From the NCBI RefSeq assembly GCF_009299795.1, contig NZ_VIGP01000006.1:254290-318289 (forward strand): 64,000 bases of DNA, given 5' to 3'. Shown here piece by piece: positions 8,066-17,173 of this stretch. The DNA comes from Brachybacterium subflavum (lineage in GTDB: Bacteria; Actinomycetota; Actinomycetes; Actinomycetales; Dermabacteraceae). The notes beneath the pieces are model-generated. The model searched no databases. It was not told where the DNA came from and was given only the letters and a program-made list of their open reading frames with translations. The translations under genes were made by a program, and so were the position numbers. The stretch's first letter is position 1, and each line of letters starts with the position of its first letter.

Positions 8066-9763
8066 TCACGCGAAGACGATGTTCAGGATGATGACCAGCG
8101 CCAGGCCGATCCCGGCCATCGGGACCGGACGACGGAAGAAGGGCAGGCCCTTCTCGTCGGGGTCCACGAGATCGGTCTTGGGGGTCTCGGAGTAGACGAG
8201 GCCCTTCAGCTCGTGCACCGGCTTGGGGCGCGTGAACTGGGTGACGACCACCGAGACGATGATGTCCACGACGAACGCGGTGGCGGCGCTGAGGAACGCG
8301 AGGCCCTGGCCCGGCAGGACGAACACCTCGCCGAACGTCGACAGGCTCCACAGGATGACGGCGGCGACCGTGCCCGAGGCCAGGCCCGACCAGCCGGCGG
8401 CCGGCGTCATCCGCTTCCAGAACATGCCCAGGATGAACGTCGCGAACAGCGGCGCGTTGAAGAACCCGAACAGGGTCTGCAGGTAGTCCATGAGGTTCGA
8501 GAACTGCCCGGCGATGAGCGCCGTGAAGATCGCGATCACGCAGGCCACGGCGGTCGCGATGCGGCCCACGAGGATGTAGTGCCTGTCCGGGGCGTCCTTC
8601 TTCACGTACTGCTGGTAGAGGTCGTAGCTGACCACCGTGTTGAAGGCCGAGATGTTCGCGGCCATGCCGGCCATGAACGCGGCCAGCAGGCCCGCGATCG
8701 CCACGCCCAGCAGGCCGTTGGGCATCACGTCGCGCATGAGCAGCAGCAGGGCGTCGTTGTACGAGACGCCGGTGGCGGCCGCCCCGGCCGCATCGCCCCC
8801 GAAGTCGAGCTTCTTGAACTCGGTCATGTCCGAGACCAGCACGCCGGCGATCATGCCGGGGATGATCACGATGAAGGGGATGAACATCTTGGGGAAGGCG
8901 CCGATGATCGGCGTCATCCGGGCGGCGGTGATGGACTTGCTGGCCATCGCGCGCTGCACCTCGACGAAGTTCGTCGTCCAGTAGCCGAAGGAGAGCACGA
9001 AGCCCAGGCCGAACACGATGCCGACCACCGAGAGGATCGGGCTGTTGAAGCCCGAGAGCTGCTCGCCCGGCCAGGAGTGGAGCTGTTCGGCGCCGAGCAT
9101 GCCGTCGCCGGCGACCTTCTCCTTCAGGCCGCTCCAGCCGCCCACGCGGTGCAGGCCGATCAGCGTCAGCGGCAGCAGCGCCGCGACGATCACGAAGAAC
9201 TGCAGCACCTCGTTGTAGATGGCCGCGGAGAGCCCGCCGACGCTGATGTAGAACAGCACGAACGCGGCGGCGACGATGAGCCCCACCCACTGGGGCCAGC
9301 CCAGCAGACGGTTCACGATCGTGGCCAGCAGGTACAGGTTCACGCCGGCGATCAGCAGCTGCGCGGCGGCGAAGCTGATGGAGTTCACCAGGTGCGCGGC
9401 CGTGCCGAAGCGCATGCGCATGAACTCGGGGACGCTGCGCACCTTCGAGCCGTAGTAGAAGGGCATCATCACGACGCCCAGGAACAGCATCGCGGGGATC
9501 GCGCCCACCCAGAAGTAGTGCATCGTCGGCATGCCGTACTGGGCGCCGGTGGCGGACATGCCCATGATCTCGACCGCGCCGAGGTTCGCGGAGATGAACG
9601 CGAGGCCGGTCACCCAGGCGGGCAGGGAGCGGCCGGAGAGGAAGAACTCGATGGAGTTGGAGACGCCGCGTTTGGCGAACCAGCCCACACCGAGCACGAA
9701 GACGAAGTAGAGCGCGATGATCGCGTAATCGATCCACTGCGCATCCAACCGGATGTCGACCAT
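8066..9763 (-). CDS. Sodium:solute symporter (SSS family, SGLT-like)
   Basis: The 565-residue protein starts at the ATG at 9763 (MVDIRLDAQWIDYAIIALYF). The upstream extension of the frame is non-hydrophobic and unlike the family. It has about 13-14 membrane segments. Typical SSS motifs are WFAKRGVSNSIEFFLSGRS after the first segment, FISANLGAVEIMGMSATGA in the second and RSVPEFMRMRFG in the loop before the fourth. The SGLT-type signature suggests sodium-driven uptake of a sugar or similar solute, as in vSGLT; the solute is not determined. It is followed closely by a small membrane protein gene. Confidence 0.85.
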   Translation of the reverse strand: MVDIRLDAQWIDYAIIALYFVFVLGVGWFAKRGVSNSIEFFLSGRSLPAWVTGLAFISANLGAVEIMGMSATGAQYGMPTMHYFWVGAIPAMLFLGVVMMPFYYGSKVRSVPEFMRMRFGTAAHLVNSISFAAAQLLIAGVNLYLLATIVNRLLGWPQWVGLIVAAAFVLFYISVGGLSAAIYNEVLQFFVIVAALLPLTLIGLHRVGGWSGLKEKVAGDGMLGAEQLHSWPGEQLSGFNSPILSVVGIVFGLGFVLSFGYWTTNFVEVQRAMASKSITAARMTPIIGAFPKMFIPFIVIIPGMIAGVLVSDMTEFKKLDFGGDAAGAAATGVSYNDALLLLMRDVMPNGLLGVAIAGLLAAFMAGMAANISAFNTVVSYDLYQQYVKKDAPDRHYILVGRIATAVACVIAIFTALIAGQFSNLMDYLQTLFGFFNAPLFATFILGMFWKRMTPAAGWSGLASGTVAAVILWSLSTFGEVFVLPGQGLAFLSAATAFVVDIIVSVVVTQFTRPKPVHELKGLVYSETPKTDLVDPDEKGLPFFRRPVPMAGIGLALVIILNIVFA

Positions 9764-10032
9764 GACAGGGCCTCGGAGTCCAGGGGAAGGGGCGCCGTCG
9801 CGAGCGCGCTCATGGCACTCGGAGGAGCAGCGGGGGATTGGCCGCCGGGCGGTCACGCTACCACCGCGCAGGGAGCCTTCGGCGGCGACATCCTGCAATC
9901 GCCGGACGACCAGCGGGTCCGCGTGGTATGTGAGTCGCGCGCCACATCGCGGGGCACGGGTCCGACGGCGGTAGCCTGTCGTCGGCCGTTCTCCCCGGCG
10001 GCCGGTCGACGACGACCCAGGAGGTCTTCCCC

Positions 10033-12312
10033 ATGTCCCCCTCGTCCCCTGAACCCTCCTCGGGCGCGGCCGCTGCGACGGCCGACGCCCCTCCCGCAGC
10101 CCTTCCCGAGCAGACCGTGCGCGCCGAGCAGCGCTGGACCCCCGCGAAGATCGCGCTGTGGGTCGCCATCTCGCTCGTGGGCGCGCTCGGCTGGGTCATG
10201 CTCGCCCTCGCGCGCGGCGAGACCATCAACGCGATCTGGTTCGTGTTCGCCGCCGTCGCGACCTACCTCGTCGCCTACCGCTTCTACGCGAAGTTCATCC
10301 AGAACCGGCTGGTCAGGCCCGACGACACCCGCGCCACCCCCGCCGAGGCCGAGTACGACGGCAAGGACTACGTCCCCACCGACCGCCGCATCCTCTTCGG
10401 CCACCACTTCGCCGCGATCGCCGGCGCCGGCCCGCTCGTCGGCCCCGTCCTCGCCGCGCAGATGGGCTACCTGCCCGGCACCATCTGGATCATCGTGGGC
10501 GTGGTGCTCGCGGGCGCCGTCCAGGACTTCCTCGTGCTCGTGATCTCCACGCGCCGCCACGGCCGCTCCCTCGGGCAGATGGCCCGCGACGAGCTCGGCG
10601 TCGTCGGCGGCGTGGCCGCGTTCATCGCGACCCTGACCATCATGCTGATCATCGTCGCGATCCTCGCGATGGTGGTCGTGAACTCCCTCGGGGAGAGCGC
10701 CTGGGGCGTGTACAGCGTGGGCCTGACCATCCCGATCGCGATCTTCATGGGCCTCTACCTGCGCTTCCTGCGCCCCGGCAAGGTCTTCGAGGTCTCCGTG
10801 ATCGGCGTGGCCCTGCTGCTGTTCGCGATCATCTCCGGACGCTGGGTCGCCGAGACCGGCTGGGGCGACGCCCTCTTCCACCTGGACCGCCCTGTGCTCG
10901 CGGGCCTCATCATCGTCTACGGCTTCATCGCCGCCGTGCTGCCCGTGTGGGTGCTGCTCGCCCCGCGCGACTACCTCTCGACGTTCATGAAGATCGGCAC
11001 GATCGCCATGCTCGCCGTCGCGATCATCGTGGTGCGCCCCAGCATCTCCACCCCGGCGGTCTCCGAGTTCGCCTCCCGCACCGACGGGCCCGTGTTCACC
11101 GGCGGCCTGTTCCCGTTCCTCTTCGTCACCATCGCCTGCGGCGCCCTCTCCGGGTTCCACGCGATGATCTCCTCGGGCACCACTCCGAAGCTCGTGGAGA
11201 AGGAGCGCCAGATGCGCATGATCGGCTACGGCGGCATGCTCATGGAGTCCTTCGTGGCGATCATGGCGCTGGTCGCGGCCGTCTCCATCGACCGCGGCAT
11301 CTACTTCGCGATGAATTCCTCGGCCGCCGCGACCGGCGGCACGATCGAGGGCGCCGCGCAGTTCGTGAACTCCCTCGGCCTCACCGGCGTGAACCTCGAT
11401 CCGGCGACGCTCGCGCAGACCGCGAAGGACGTCGGCGAGGAGTCGATCGTCTCCCGCACCGGCGGCGCACCCACGCTCGCCGTGGGCCTCGCGGGCATCA
11501 TGCACAAGCTCGTGGGCGGGCCCGCGATGATGGCGTTCTGGTACCACTTCGCGATCATGTTCGAGGCGCTGTTCATCCTCACCAGCGTCGACGCCGGCAC
11601 CCGCGTCGCCCGCTTCATGCTGGCCGACGCCCTGGGTGGCTGGAAGCCCCGCTTCCGCGACCACTCGTGGCGTGTGGGCGCGTGGATCACCACCGCGGTG
11701 ATGGTCGCCGGCTGGGGATCGATCCTCATGATGGGCGTGCTCGACCCGCTGGGCGGCATCAACACCCTGTTCCCGCTCTTCGGCATCGCCAACCAGCTGC
11801 TGGCCGCGGTCGCCCTCGCGATCTGCCTGGTCGTGTTCGCCCGCAAGGGCCGCACCTGGTCGCTGCTGATCATCTTCGTGCCGCTCGCCTTCACCGCGGT
11901 CGTCACCATCACCGGCTCGTTCCAGAAGATCTTCTCCTCCGACCCCGGCGTGGGCTACTGGGCGAACCACTTCGCCTACCGCGACGCCCTCGCCGCGGGC
12001 AAGACCGAGCTGGGCCTCGCGAAGACGCCCGAGGACATGCACGCGGTCGTCTTCAACACCGCCGTGCAGGGCTCGCTCTCGATCCTCTTCGTGGTCTGCA
12101 CGATCATCGTCATCGTGGTCTCGCTCTGGCGCACCTGGCAGGCGCTGCACGGGAGGAACCTCCTGGACACCGAGGCCCCGCGTGTCGAGTCCGCCTACTT
12201 CGCGCCGGCGGGCATGGTGCCGACGCCCGGCGAGAAGGAGCTCGAGGGCCGCTGGCAGGACCACCTGCGCGAGCACCCCGAGAAGGACCTCGCCGGGACG
12301 GTCGGGCACTGA
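10033..12312 (+). CDS. cstA: Carbon starvation protein CstA
   Basis: The 759-residue polytopic protein matches CstA in length and motifs: YDGKDYVPTDRRILFGHHFA near residues 110-135, then AGAGPLVGPVLAAQMGYLPG, and DEGTRVARFMLAD-type sequence (VDAGTRVARFMLADALGG) further on. CstA and its relatives take up pyruvate or peptides during carbon limitation in enterobacteria. CAGGAGG sits 9 bases before the ATG. The stop overlaps the start of a YbdD-type gene (ATGA), the standard cstA-ybdD pairing. The 269-base gap upstream, divergent from the symporter gene, must hold its promoter, but I see no convincing boxes there. Confidence 0.92.
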   Translation: MSPSSPEPSSGAAAATADAPPAALPEQTVRAEQRWTPAKIALWVAISLVGALGWVMLALARGETINAIWFVFAAVATYLVAYRFYAKFIQNRLVRPDDTRATPAEAEYDGKDYVPTDRRILFGHHFAAIAGAGPLVGPVLAAQMGYLPGTIWIIVGVVLAGAVQDFLVLVISTRRHGRSLGQMARDELGVVGGVAAFIATLTIMLIIVAILAMVVVNSLGESAWGVYSVGLTIPIAIFMGLYLRFLRPGKVFEVSVIGVALLLFAIISGRWVAETGWGDALFHLDRPVLAGLIIVYGFIAAVLPVWVLLAPRDYLSTFMKIGTIAMLAVAIIVVRPSISTPAVSEFASRTDGPVFTGGLFPFLFVTIACGALSGFHAMISSGTTPKLVEKERQMRMIGYGGMLMESFVAIMALVAAVSIDRGIYFAMNSSAAATGGTIEGAAQFVNSLGLTGVNLDPATLAQTAKDVGEESIVSRTGGAPTLAVGLAGIMHKLVGGPAMMAFWYHFAIMFEALFILTSVDAGTRVARFMLADALGGWKPRFRDHSWRVGAWITTAVMVAGWGSILMMGVLDPLGGINTLFPLFGIANQLLAAVALAICLVVFARKGRTWSLLIIFVPLAFTAVVTITGSFQKIFSSDPGVGYWANHFAYRDALAAGKTELGLAKTPEDMHAVVFNTAVQGSLSILFVVCTIIVIVVSLWRTWQALHGRNLLDTEAPRVESAYFAPAGMVPTPGEKELEGRWQDHLREHPEKDLAGTVGH

Positions 12313-12557
12313 TGAGCGCGCGGGTCGTGGCGGGGGTGCGGCCGACGGGCGGGGCCGGGGCTGTTCCCGGTCGCCTCGTCGGCGCGCTGCGCGGGGTGCG
12401 TCGCTTCGCCCGCGGCGTGCTCGGGTCCGACGCCTACGACCGCTACCTGCACCATCACCGCATCACCGGGTGCGCGCACGCGCCGCTCAGCGAGAAGGAG
12501 TTCTGGCGGCAGAAGTACGCCGCGCAGGACGAGAACCCGTCGGCCGGCTGCTGCTGA
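12312..12557 (+). CDS. YbdD/YjiX family small protein (CstA partner)
   Basis: An 81-residue protein starts at an ATG overlapping the cstA stop. The segment YDRYLHHHRITGCAHAPLSE followed by EFWRQKYAAQD and a terminal Cys-Cys is the diagnostic core of the YbdD/YjiX (DUF466) family. These proteins are needed for full activity of CstA-type pyruvate transporters in Escherichia coli. The N-terminal 35 residues are Arg/Gly/Val-rich. Overlap and fixed gene order make a shared role near certain; the mechanism is unknown. Confidence 0.88.
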   Translation: MSARVVAGVRPTGGAGAVPGRLVGALRGVRRFARGVLGSDAYDRYLHHHRITGCAHAPLSEKEFWRQKYAAQDENPSAGCC

Positions 12558-12638
12558 GGGCGGGGAGGTCCGGGTCGGGACGTCCTTCGCGCTGAGTGAT
12601 CGGGTCGGCGGACCGGTCCGGCAGCTCGAGTCCGTGCC

Positions 12639-12678
12639 GGTCTGCGGACCATTCGCGCGTGTGAATGGTCCGCAGACC
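12639..12678. terminator. Long perfect hairpin downstream of cstA-ybdD
   Basis: Arms of 16 bp at 12639-12654 and 12663-12678 (left arm GGTCTGCGGACCATTC) flank an 8-nt loop GCGCGTGT. The hairpin lies 82 bases after the ybdD-like stop, so it probably ends the cstA transcript. There is no T-run. Confidence 0.5.
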
Positions 12679-12721
12679 CGCGCGGATCCCCGGACCCGCG
12701 CGGATCCCCGGACCCGCGCGG
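12676..12721. repeat. 18-bp tandem direct repeat, 2.5 copies
   Basis: The unit ACCCGCGCGGATCCCCGG occurs at 12676-12693 and 12694-12711, followed by a partial copy. It directly abuts the hairpin at 12639-12678 and lies 88 bases upstream of the oxidoreductase start. Confidence 0.7.
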
Positions 12722-12808
12722 GGCCTCCCTTTACGACGCCGTCCGGCGGTGCCATGCTCGTCCTACGCTCCGCGCAGCGCCGCGTGGACCCCTCGACGGG
12801 AGCTCGGC

Positions 12809-14080
12809 ATGACCCCGACCCAGGACACCCCGCAGGACCCGAATCCGCGTGACCCAGCGGGCGTCGGCCCGCCCGGCACAGCCCCGGCGGACGCGGCCGC
12901 GCCCGGCACGGCCGCGCCCGGCGCTGTCCCGCCCGGCCCCGTGCCCACGCTCCCTCTCACCATGGCGGCCGTGCGGCTCATGGGGCACGGAGGCCTCGAC
13001 CAGCTGGAGTACTCCCGCGACGTCCCCACCCCGAGCCCGACGGCCGGGGAGGTGCTGATCGACGTCCACGCCTGCGGGATGAACAACACCGACGTGTGGG
13101 TGCGCGAGGGCGCCTACGGCAGCGACACCGACCCCAGCGAGGTCTCCACCTGGCGCCGCGGGCGCTCGACGCTCGCGTTCCCGCGGATCCAGGGCACGGA
13201 CATCGTCGGCCGCATCGTCGCCGTCGGCCCCGGGGTCGACGCCTCGCGCATCGGCGAGCGGGTGATGGTCGACTTCAGCATCTACAACCGGCCGGAGGGG
13301 GACGACTCCCTCGCCGACATCGACTACATCGGCCACGGCCGCGACGGCGGCTATGCCGAGTACGTCGCCGTGCCCGCGGAGAACGCCTACGAGATCACGG
13401 CCGACATCCCCGACGCGGGGCTGGCGACCTTCTGCTGCGCCTACCTCACCGCCGAGCAGATGCTCGTGCGCGCCCGCCTCTCCGAGGGGGAGAGAGTGCT
13501 GGTCACCGGCGCATCCGGCGGGGTGGGGTCGGCGATCCTGCAGCTCGCCCGGGTGCGCGGGGCGATCCCGTACGCGGTCTCCAGCCCCGGCAAGGAGGAG
13601 GCGCTGCGGGCGATCGGCGCCGAGGACGTGATCCTGCGCGGCTCCGGCGATCTCGTCGAGGAGGTCGGGCGGGTCGCCGACGGGCCGATCGACGTGGTCG
13701 CCGACCTCGTCGCCGGGCCCCTGTTCAACGATCTGCTGCGGATCCTGCGTCCCGAGGGCCGGTACACGACGGCCGGCGCGATCGGCGGGCCCGTCGTCGA
13801 CCTCGACCTGCGCACCGTGTACCTCAAGCAGCTCGAGCTACACGGCTCCTCACAGGGGACGCGCACCGCCTTCCGCCGCCTCGTGGGATGGATCCAGGAG
13901 GGCAGGATCCGGCCGCTGCTGGACCGCACGTTCCGCCTCTCCGACTTCCACGACGCCCAGCGCACCTTCCTGGGCAAGACCTATATCGGCAAGCTCGTGG
14001 TCGTGCCCGACCGGCACTGGGACCGGGTCGGGGCGCCCTTCGCCCACGACGGCGCGGCGGGCGATCCCGATGCGCCGTGA
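12809..14080 (+). CDS. Zinc-type alcohol dehydrogenase / quinone oxidoreductase (MDR superfamily)
   Basis: The 423-residue protein starts at an ATG at 12809 preceded by GACGGGAG. Residues 1-50 are a Pro/Ala-rich low-complexity lead; the catalytic body starts near PLTMAAVRLMGHGG. The N-terminal GroES-like domain includes CGMNNTDVWVREG and IQGTDIVGRIVAVGPGV. The Rossmann domain has VLVTGASGGVGSAILQLAR. CGMN lacks the classic zinc-binding GHE motif, so it is closer to the zinc-independent quinone oxidoreductases or crotonyl-CoA-reductase-like MDRs. Its last 11 bases overlap the next gene, a proline-racemase-family member, so the two are coupled and probably act on related substrates. Confidence 0.78.
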   Translation: MTPTQDTPQDPNPRDPAGVGPPGTAPADAAAPGTAAPGAVPPGPVPTLPLTMAAVRLMGHGGLDQLEYSRDVPTPSPTAGEVLIDVHACGMNNTDVWVREGAYGSDTDPSEVSTWRRGRSTLAFPRIQGTDIVGRIVAVGPGVDASRIGERVMVDFSIYNRPEGDDSLADIDYIGHGRDGGYAEYVAVPAENAYEITADIPDAGLATFCCAYLTAEQMLVRARLSEGERVLVTGASGGVGSAILQLARVRGAIPYAVSSPGKEEALRAIGAEDVILRGSGDLVEEVGRVADGPIDVVADLVAGPLFNDLLRILRPEGRYTTAGAIGGPVVDLDLRTVYLKQLELHGSSQGTRTAFRRLVGWIQEGRIRPLLDRTFRLSDFHDAQRTFLGKTYIGKLVVVPDRHWDRVGAPFAHDGAAGDPDAP

Positions 14081-15101
14081 ACGCACGATCGAGCTGATCG
14101 ACACGCAGTCCGGCGGGGACGTCAGCCGCATCGTGATCGCCGGCATCGAGCCGATCCCCGGCGCGACGGCGCTCGAGAAGGCGCGATTCCTGCAGCGCGA
14201 GGGCGACGGGCTGCGGCGCCTGCTGCTCTCCGAGCCCTACGGCGACCCCGCGATGTCGGTCGACCTGATCGTCGAGCCCGGGCATCCGCAGGCGCAGGCC
14301 GGCTACATCATCATGGAGGCCATGGGGTACCCGATGTACTCGGGGTCCAACACGATCTGCACCGCGACCGCCCTGCTCGAGAGCGGGACGATCGAGATGA
14401 CCGACGGCGAGCAGTCCGTCGTCCTGGAGTCGCCGGCCGGGCTCGCCCGGGTCACCGCCGACTGCGCCGACGGTCGCGTGGAGTCCGTGACCACGCGCGG
14501 GGAGCCGGCCTTCGTCGCGGATCGCGACCTCGTCGTCGACGTGCCCGAGATCGGTCCCGTGCGCTTCGACCTGGTGTGGAGCGGGGCCTACTACGCGCTG
14601 GTCCGCGCCGCCGACCACGGCTTCACGGTCGCGGCCGACGAGCAGATCGCGCTCGCCGCCTTCGGTGACGCCTTCGTGCGCGCCGCCCGCCCCGGCCTGC
14701 GGCACGAGCATCCCTCGCTGGGGGACGTCGGCCCGCTGCCGTTCGTGCACTTCATGGGCGAGATCCGCCCCACGCTGGACGGTGGGCTCGAGTCGGCGTC
14801 GGCCACCTATGTCCACCCCGGCGTGATCTGCCGCAGCCCCACCGGCACGGGCACCTCGGCCCGGCTCGCGCTGATGGCCGCGGACGGCGAGCTCGCGCCC
14901 GGAGGGACGCTGGAGACGATCTCCCCGCGCGGCTCCCGGTTCCTCGGCACGCTGACGGGACCGGCAGAAGTCGGCGGCCTGCCCGCCTGGGACTCGACCA
15001 CCACCGGCTCGGCGCGGCTGCTGGCGCGCTCCCGCATCACCGTCGACCTCGACGACCCGCTCGTGGACGCCTCCGACCTCGAGGCGCTGCTGACGGAGTG
15101 A
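14070..15101 (+). CDS. Proline racemase family protein with Ser/Thr in place of both catalytic Cys
   Basis: The 343-residue protein has the two-lobed layout of proline racemases and hydroxyproline epimerases/dehydratases. The first catalytic position (normally MCGHG) reads MYSGSNTI, giving Ser91. The second (normally SPCGTGTSA) reads RSPTGTGTSARLA, giving Thr258. Classic racemases need Cys/Cys; trans-3-hydroxyproline dehydratases keep only one Cys, as far as I recall. With neither Cys, racemisation by the two-base thiol mechanism is unlikely, and a dehydratase-like or different activity is more plausible. The start codon lies inside the end of the oxidoreductase gene, giving a coupled two-gene operon. 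Confidence 0.75.
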   Translation: MRRERTIELIDTQSGGDVSRIVIAGIEPIPGATALEKARFLQREGDGLRRLLLSEPYGDPAMSVDLIVEPGHPQAQAGYIIMEAMGYPMYSGSNTICTATALLESGTIEMTDGEQSVVLESPAGLARVTADCADGRVESVTTRGEPAFVADRDLVVDVPEIGPVRFDLVWSGAYYALVRAADHGFTVAADEQIALAAFGDAFVRAARPGLRHEHPSLGDVGPLPFVHFMGEIRPTLDGGLESASATYVHPGVICRSPTGTGTSARLALMAADGELAPGGTLETISPRGSRFLGTLTGPAEVGGLPAWDSTTTGSARLLARSRITVDLDDPLVDASDLEALLTE

Positions 15102-15168
15102 GCGGGCGGGTCGTGCCCCAGTGCGAATGGCTCTGACCGCGCCCCTGCCCGGTGCTCGCCACAGAGGT

Positions 15169-15233
15169 CGTCACTCTATACAGTGACGTCGTCACTGTAT
15201 AGAGTGACGCTGTTCAGTGACGGAAGTTCACTG
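15169..15233. promoter_or_regulatory. Operator array: nested palindromes upstream of the AlbA_2 gene
   Basis: A perfect 19-bp inverted repeat (15169-15187 with 15191-15209, 3-base centre) is itself built of two smaller palindromes, TCACTCTATACAGTGA and TCACTGTATAGAGTGA, 21 bases apart start to start. A third related pair, CAGTGA (15215-15220) and TCACTG (15228-15233), follows. The TATAGA within the second unit could be a -10 box, so a bound dimer would block transcription of the gene starting at 15274. The regulator is not identified; the gene itself has C-terminal winged-helix-like segments. Confidence 0.65.
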
Positions 15234-15273
15234 TCACGGGTGTTCCGTCCCGTGGCGATCCGGGGGTGGGGAA

Positions 15274-17022
15274 GTGGACGATAAGACGCTCGCAGATGTC
15301 GTCGCACACTTGCGTGCACTCGGAAGAGACGACGAGACGACGGAAGCGAAGGCGTCGGTGCGCAGGCTGAGTGCGGACGTCTGGGAGACGGTGAGCGCTT
15401 TCGCCAACACGCGTGGGGGCACCCTGCTTCTGGGGATCGATGAGGGTGACGGATTCCGCCCAGCGGAGGGATTCTCGCCGGATCGGGTGCTCGACCAATT
15501 GATCGAGGGCGTGGGTGACGGCGGGAAAGATGGAGCGAAGGTTTCCAATCCGCCGCGGTACTCCGTCTCGACTCCCGCTCTCGACGGGGCAACGGTCCTG
15601 GTCGTCGACATCATGGAGAACTCGCTGGACACGAAGCCCTGTTTTATCACGCAAAGAGGAATCCATCCCGGCTCCTTCAAGCGAATCGGTGACAAGGATC
15701 TGCGGTTGTCGGCTGTCGAGATCTTCGAGATGCAGAGGGTGCTGCAGCCCAGCGATGCCGACCGGTCGGTGGTGCCGGATACTGCGATCGAAGACCTCGA
15801 CCCTGACCTGCTCGAGAGGTACCTTTCACGTCGATCCGGCTCGAGGGCCCTGAAAGGCGTGGGCGACGACAGGCAGACGGCGTTGCGTCGCCTGAATATC
15901 GTGGACCGCTCCGGCTCGGTGCGGATGGCCGGACTGCTCACGATGGGGGTCTACCCTCAGCAGCACTTCCCGCAGCTGCACATCGACGTCGCTGTGCACC
16001 CCGGCGCGAGCAAGTCGACGGCAGACTCGTTGACTCGTTTCCTCGATAGGAGGATCTGCGAAGGGTCGCTCGCGGAAATGGTGGAGGAAGCTGTGCAGGC
16101 GATCGTGCGGAACCTGAGGACCTATTCGACGGTCTCCGGCACCAGGCGTATCGATGAGCTGGAGATCCCCAGAGAAGTCCTGCGCGAGGCGATCAGCAAT
16201 GCCGTGATACATCGCGAGTACGCTGGGCCGTTCCTCGGAGAGGGCATTGCTGTGGATGTGTTCACGGACCGGGTCGAGGTGCGGAGTCCAGGAGGGCTCT
16301 GGGGTGGTCGAACCAGGGAGAACATTGCAGACGGAGTGTCGCAATGTCGCAATCAGGCGCTGATTCATGTCTTGAGGGATCTGCCGTTGGACGAGGCGCC
16401 CGGAGCGATCGTCGAGGGTCAGGGAAGCGGGGTTCCCTTCATGGTCAACGAAATGCGAGCTCATACGCTCCCGGACCCGCTGTTCGCCGTCACTCCCGCG
16501 TCAGTGACGGTGGTGCTGGGACGCCATGGGGTCGAGGTGCCCGGGAACCGGGAGTGGCTGAGGGAACTGGCTGGGCGAGACGCGAACCACCGGGAGAGCC
16601 AAGTGCTTCTGCAAGCGCGGGAGTTCCCGCTGCTCACGGTCGAGTCAGTGCACGGCGCGCTTCAGCTCGATTCTGACGACGTGCGCTCCATCCTCCGAAC
16701 GCTCACTGATGATGGGGTGCTCGAGCGCACTCCTGATGGCTGGCGCCTTGCGGGGGATCTGCTGGGCCAGGCGGAGCGTGGAAGCCAGGGTGCCGATCGG
16801 CCGGGCCCCGCGGGTGCGTCGAGGGCTTTGACCTCGGCGGAGTCCTCTATCGTCGATGCGATGTCGGCCTCGGCACCACTGTCGATCCGGGATATTGCCG
16901 AGCGCACGGGATCCAGCGTTGCCGCGCTGCGCCCGATACTCCGACGACTCGTGAACGCGGAGATCGTGATTCCCACTGCGCCTCCGACGAGTCGTCGGCG
17001 TCGATACGTACTGCACTCATGA
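15274..17022 (+). CDS. Schlafen AlbA_2 / HATPase_c_4 domain protein with winged-helix C-terminus
   Basis: I chose the GTG at 15274; an upstream GTG at 15217 falls inside the operator array. The 582-residue product starts with an AlbA_2 domain (about 1-130: TTEAKASVRRLSADVWETVS then AFANTRGGTLLLGIDEG). It continues with a RecG-like ATPase region of the HATPase_c_4 type (about 280-400: LREAISNAVIHREYAG, then VEVRSPGGLW and GQGSGVPFM). The end holds winged-helix-like segments (LSIRDIAERTGSSVAALRPI). Such proteins are usually regarded as ATP-binding transcription regulators; some relatives occur with defence genes. Third-position G+C looks lower than in neighbours, and a decayed toxin-antitoxin module is next door, suggesting acquired DNA. 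Function is not established. Confidence 0.75.
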   Translation: MDDKTLADVVAHLRALGRDDETTEAKASVRRLSADVWETVSAFANTRGGTLLLGIDEGDGFRPAEGFSPDRVLDQLIEGVGDGGKDGAKVSNPPRYSVSTPALDGATVLVVDIMENSLDTKPCFITQRGIHPGSFKRIGDKDLRLSAVEIFEMQRVLQPSDADRSVVPDTAIEDLDPDLLERYLSRRSGSRALKGVGDDRQTALRRLNIVDRSGSVRMAGLLTMGVYPQQHFPQLHIDVAVHPGASKSTADSLTRFLDRRICEGSLAEMVEEAVQAIVRNLRTYSTVSGTRRIDELEIPREVLREAISNAVIHREYAGPFLGEGIAVDVFTDRVEVRSPGGLWGGRTRENIADGVSQCRNQALIHVLRDLPLDEAPGAIVEGQGSGVPFMVNEMRAHTLPDPLFAVTPASVTVVLGRHGVEVPGNREWLRELAGRDANHRESQVLLQAREFPLLTVESVHGALQLDSDDVRSILRTLTDDGVLERTPDGWRLAGDLLGQAERGSQGADRPGPAGASRALTSAESSIVDAMSASAPLSIRDIAERTGSSVAALRPILRRLVNAEIVIPTAPPTSRRRRYVLHS

Positions 17023-17173
17023 ATGAGCCGAGCAAAGCCCCGAACGCCCCGACGACGGATGACAGTCCGTCGCAATCGGCCGCTCACCGGCGATAAGGCT
17101 TCTGTCGACGGGGCGATGGGTGCGCGGGCGTCACGTGTCACGTCGAGCGCTCCTGGCCGATTCCGGAGCCCGC

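Noticed and set aside
6809-10543. A very long plus-strand open frame (over 1200 codons) across the MFS, symporter and small membrane genes
   Set aside because: It is antisense to three clear genes, its product is Arg/Asp/His-rich low-complexity sequence, and such frames are expected in very high-GC DNA.
12639-12721. Hairpin plus tandem repeats considered as ends of an insertion sequence
   Set aside because: No transposase, target duplication or second copy is present; flanking genes are intact.
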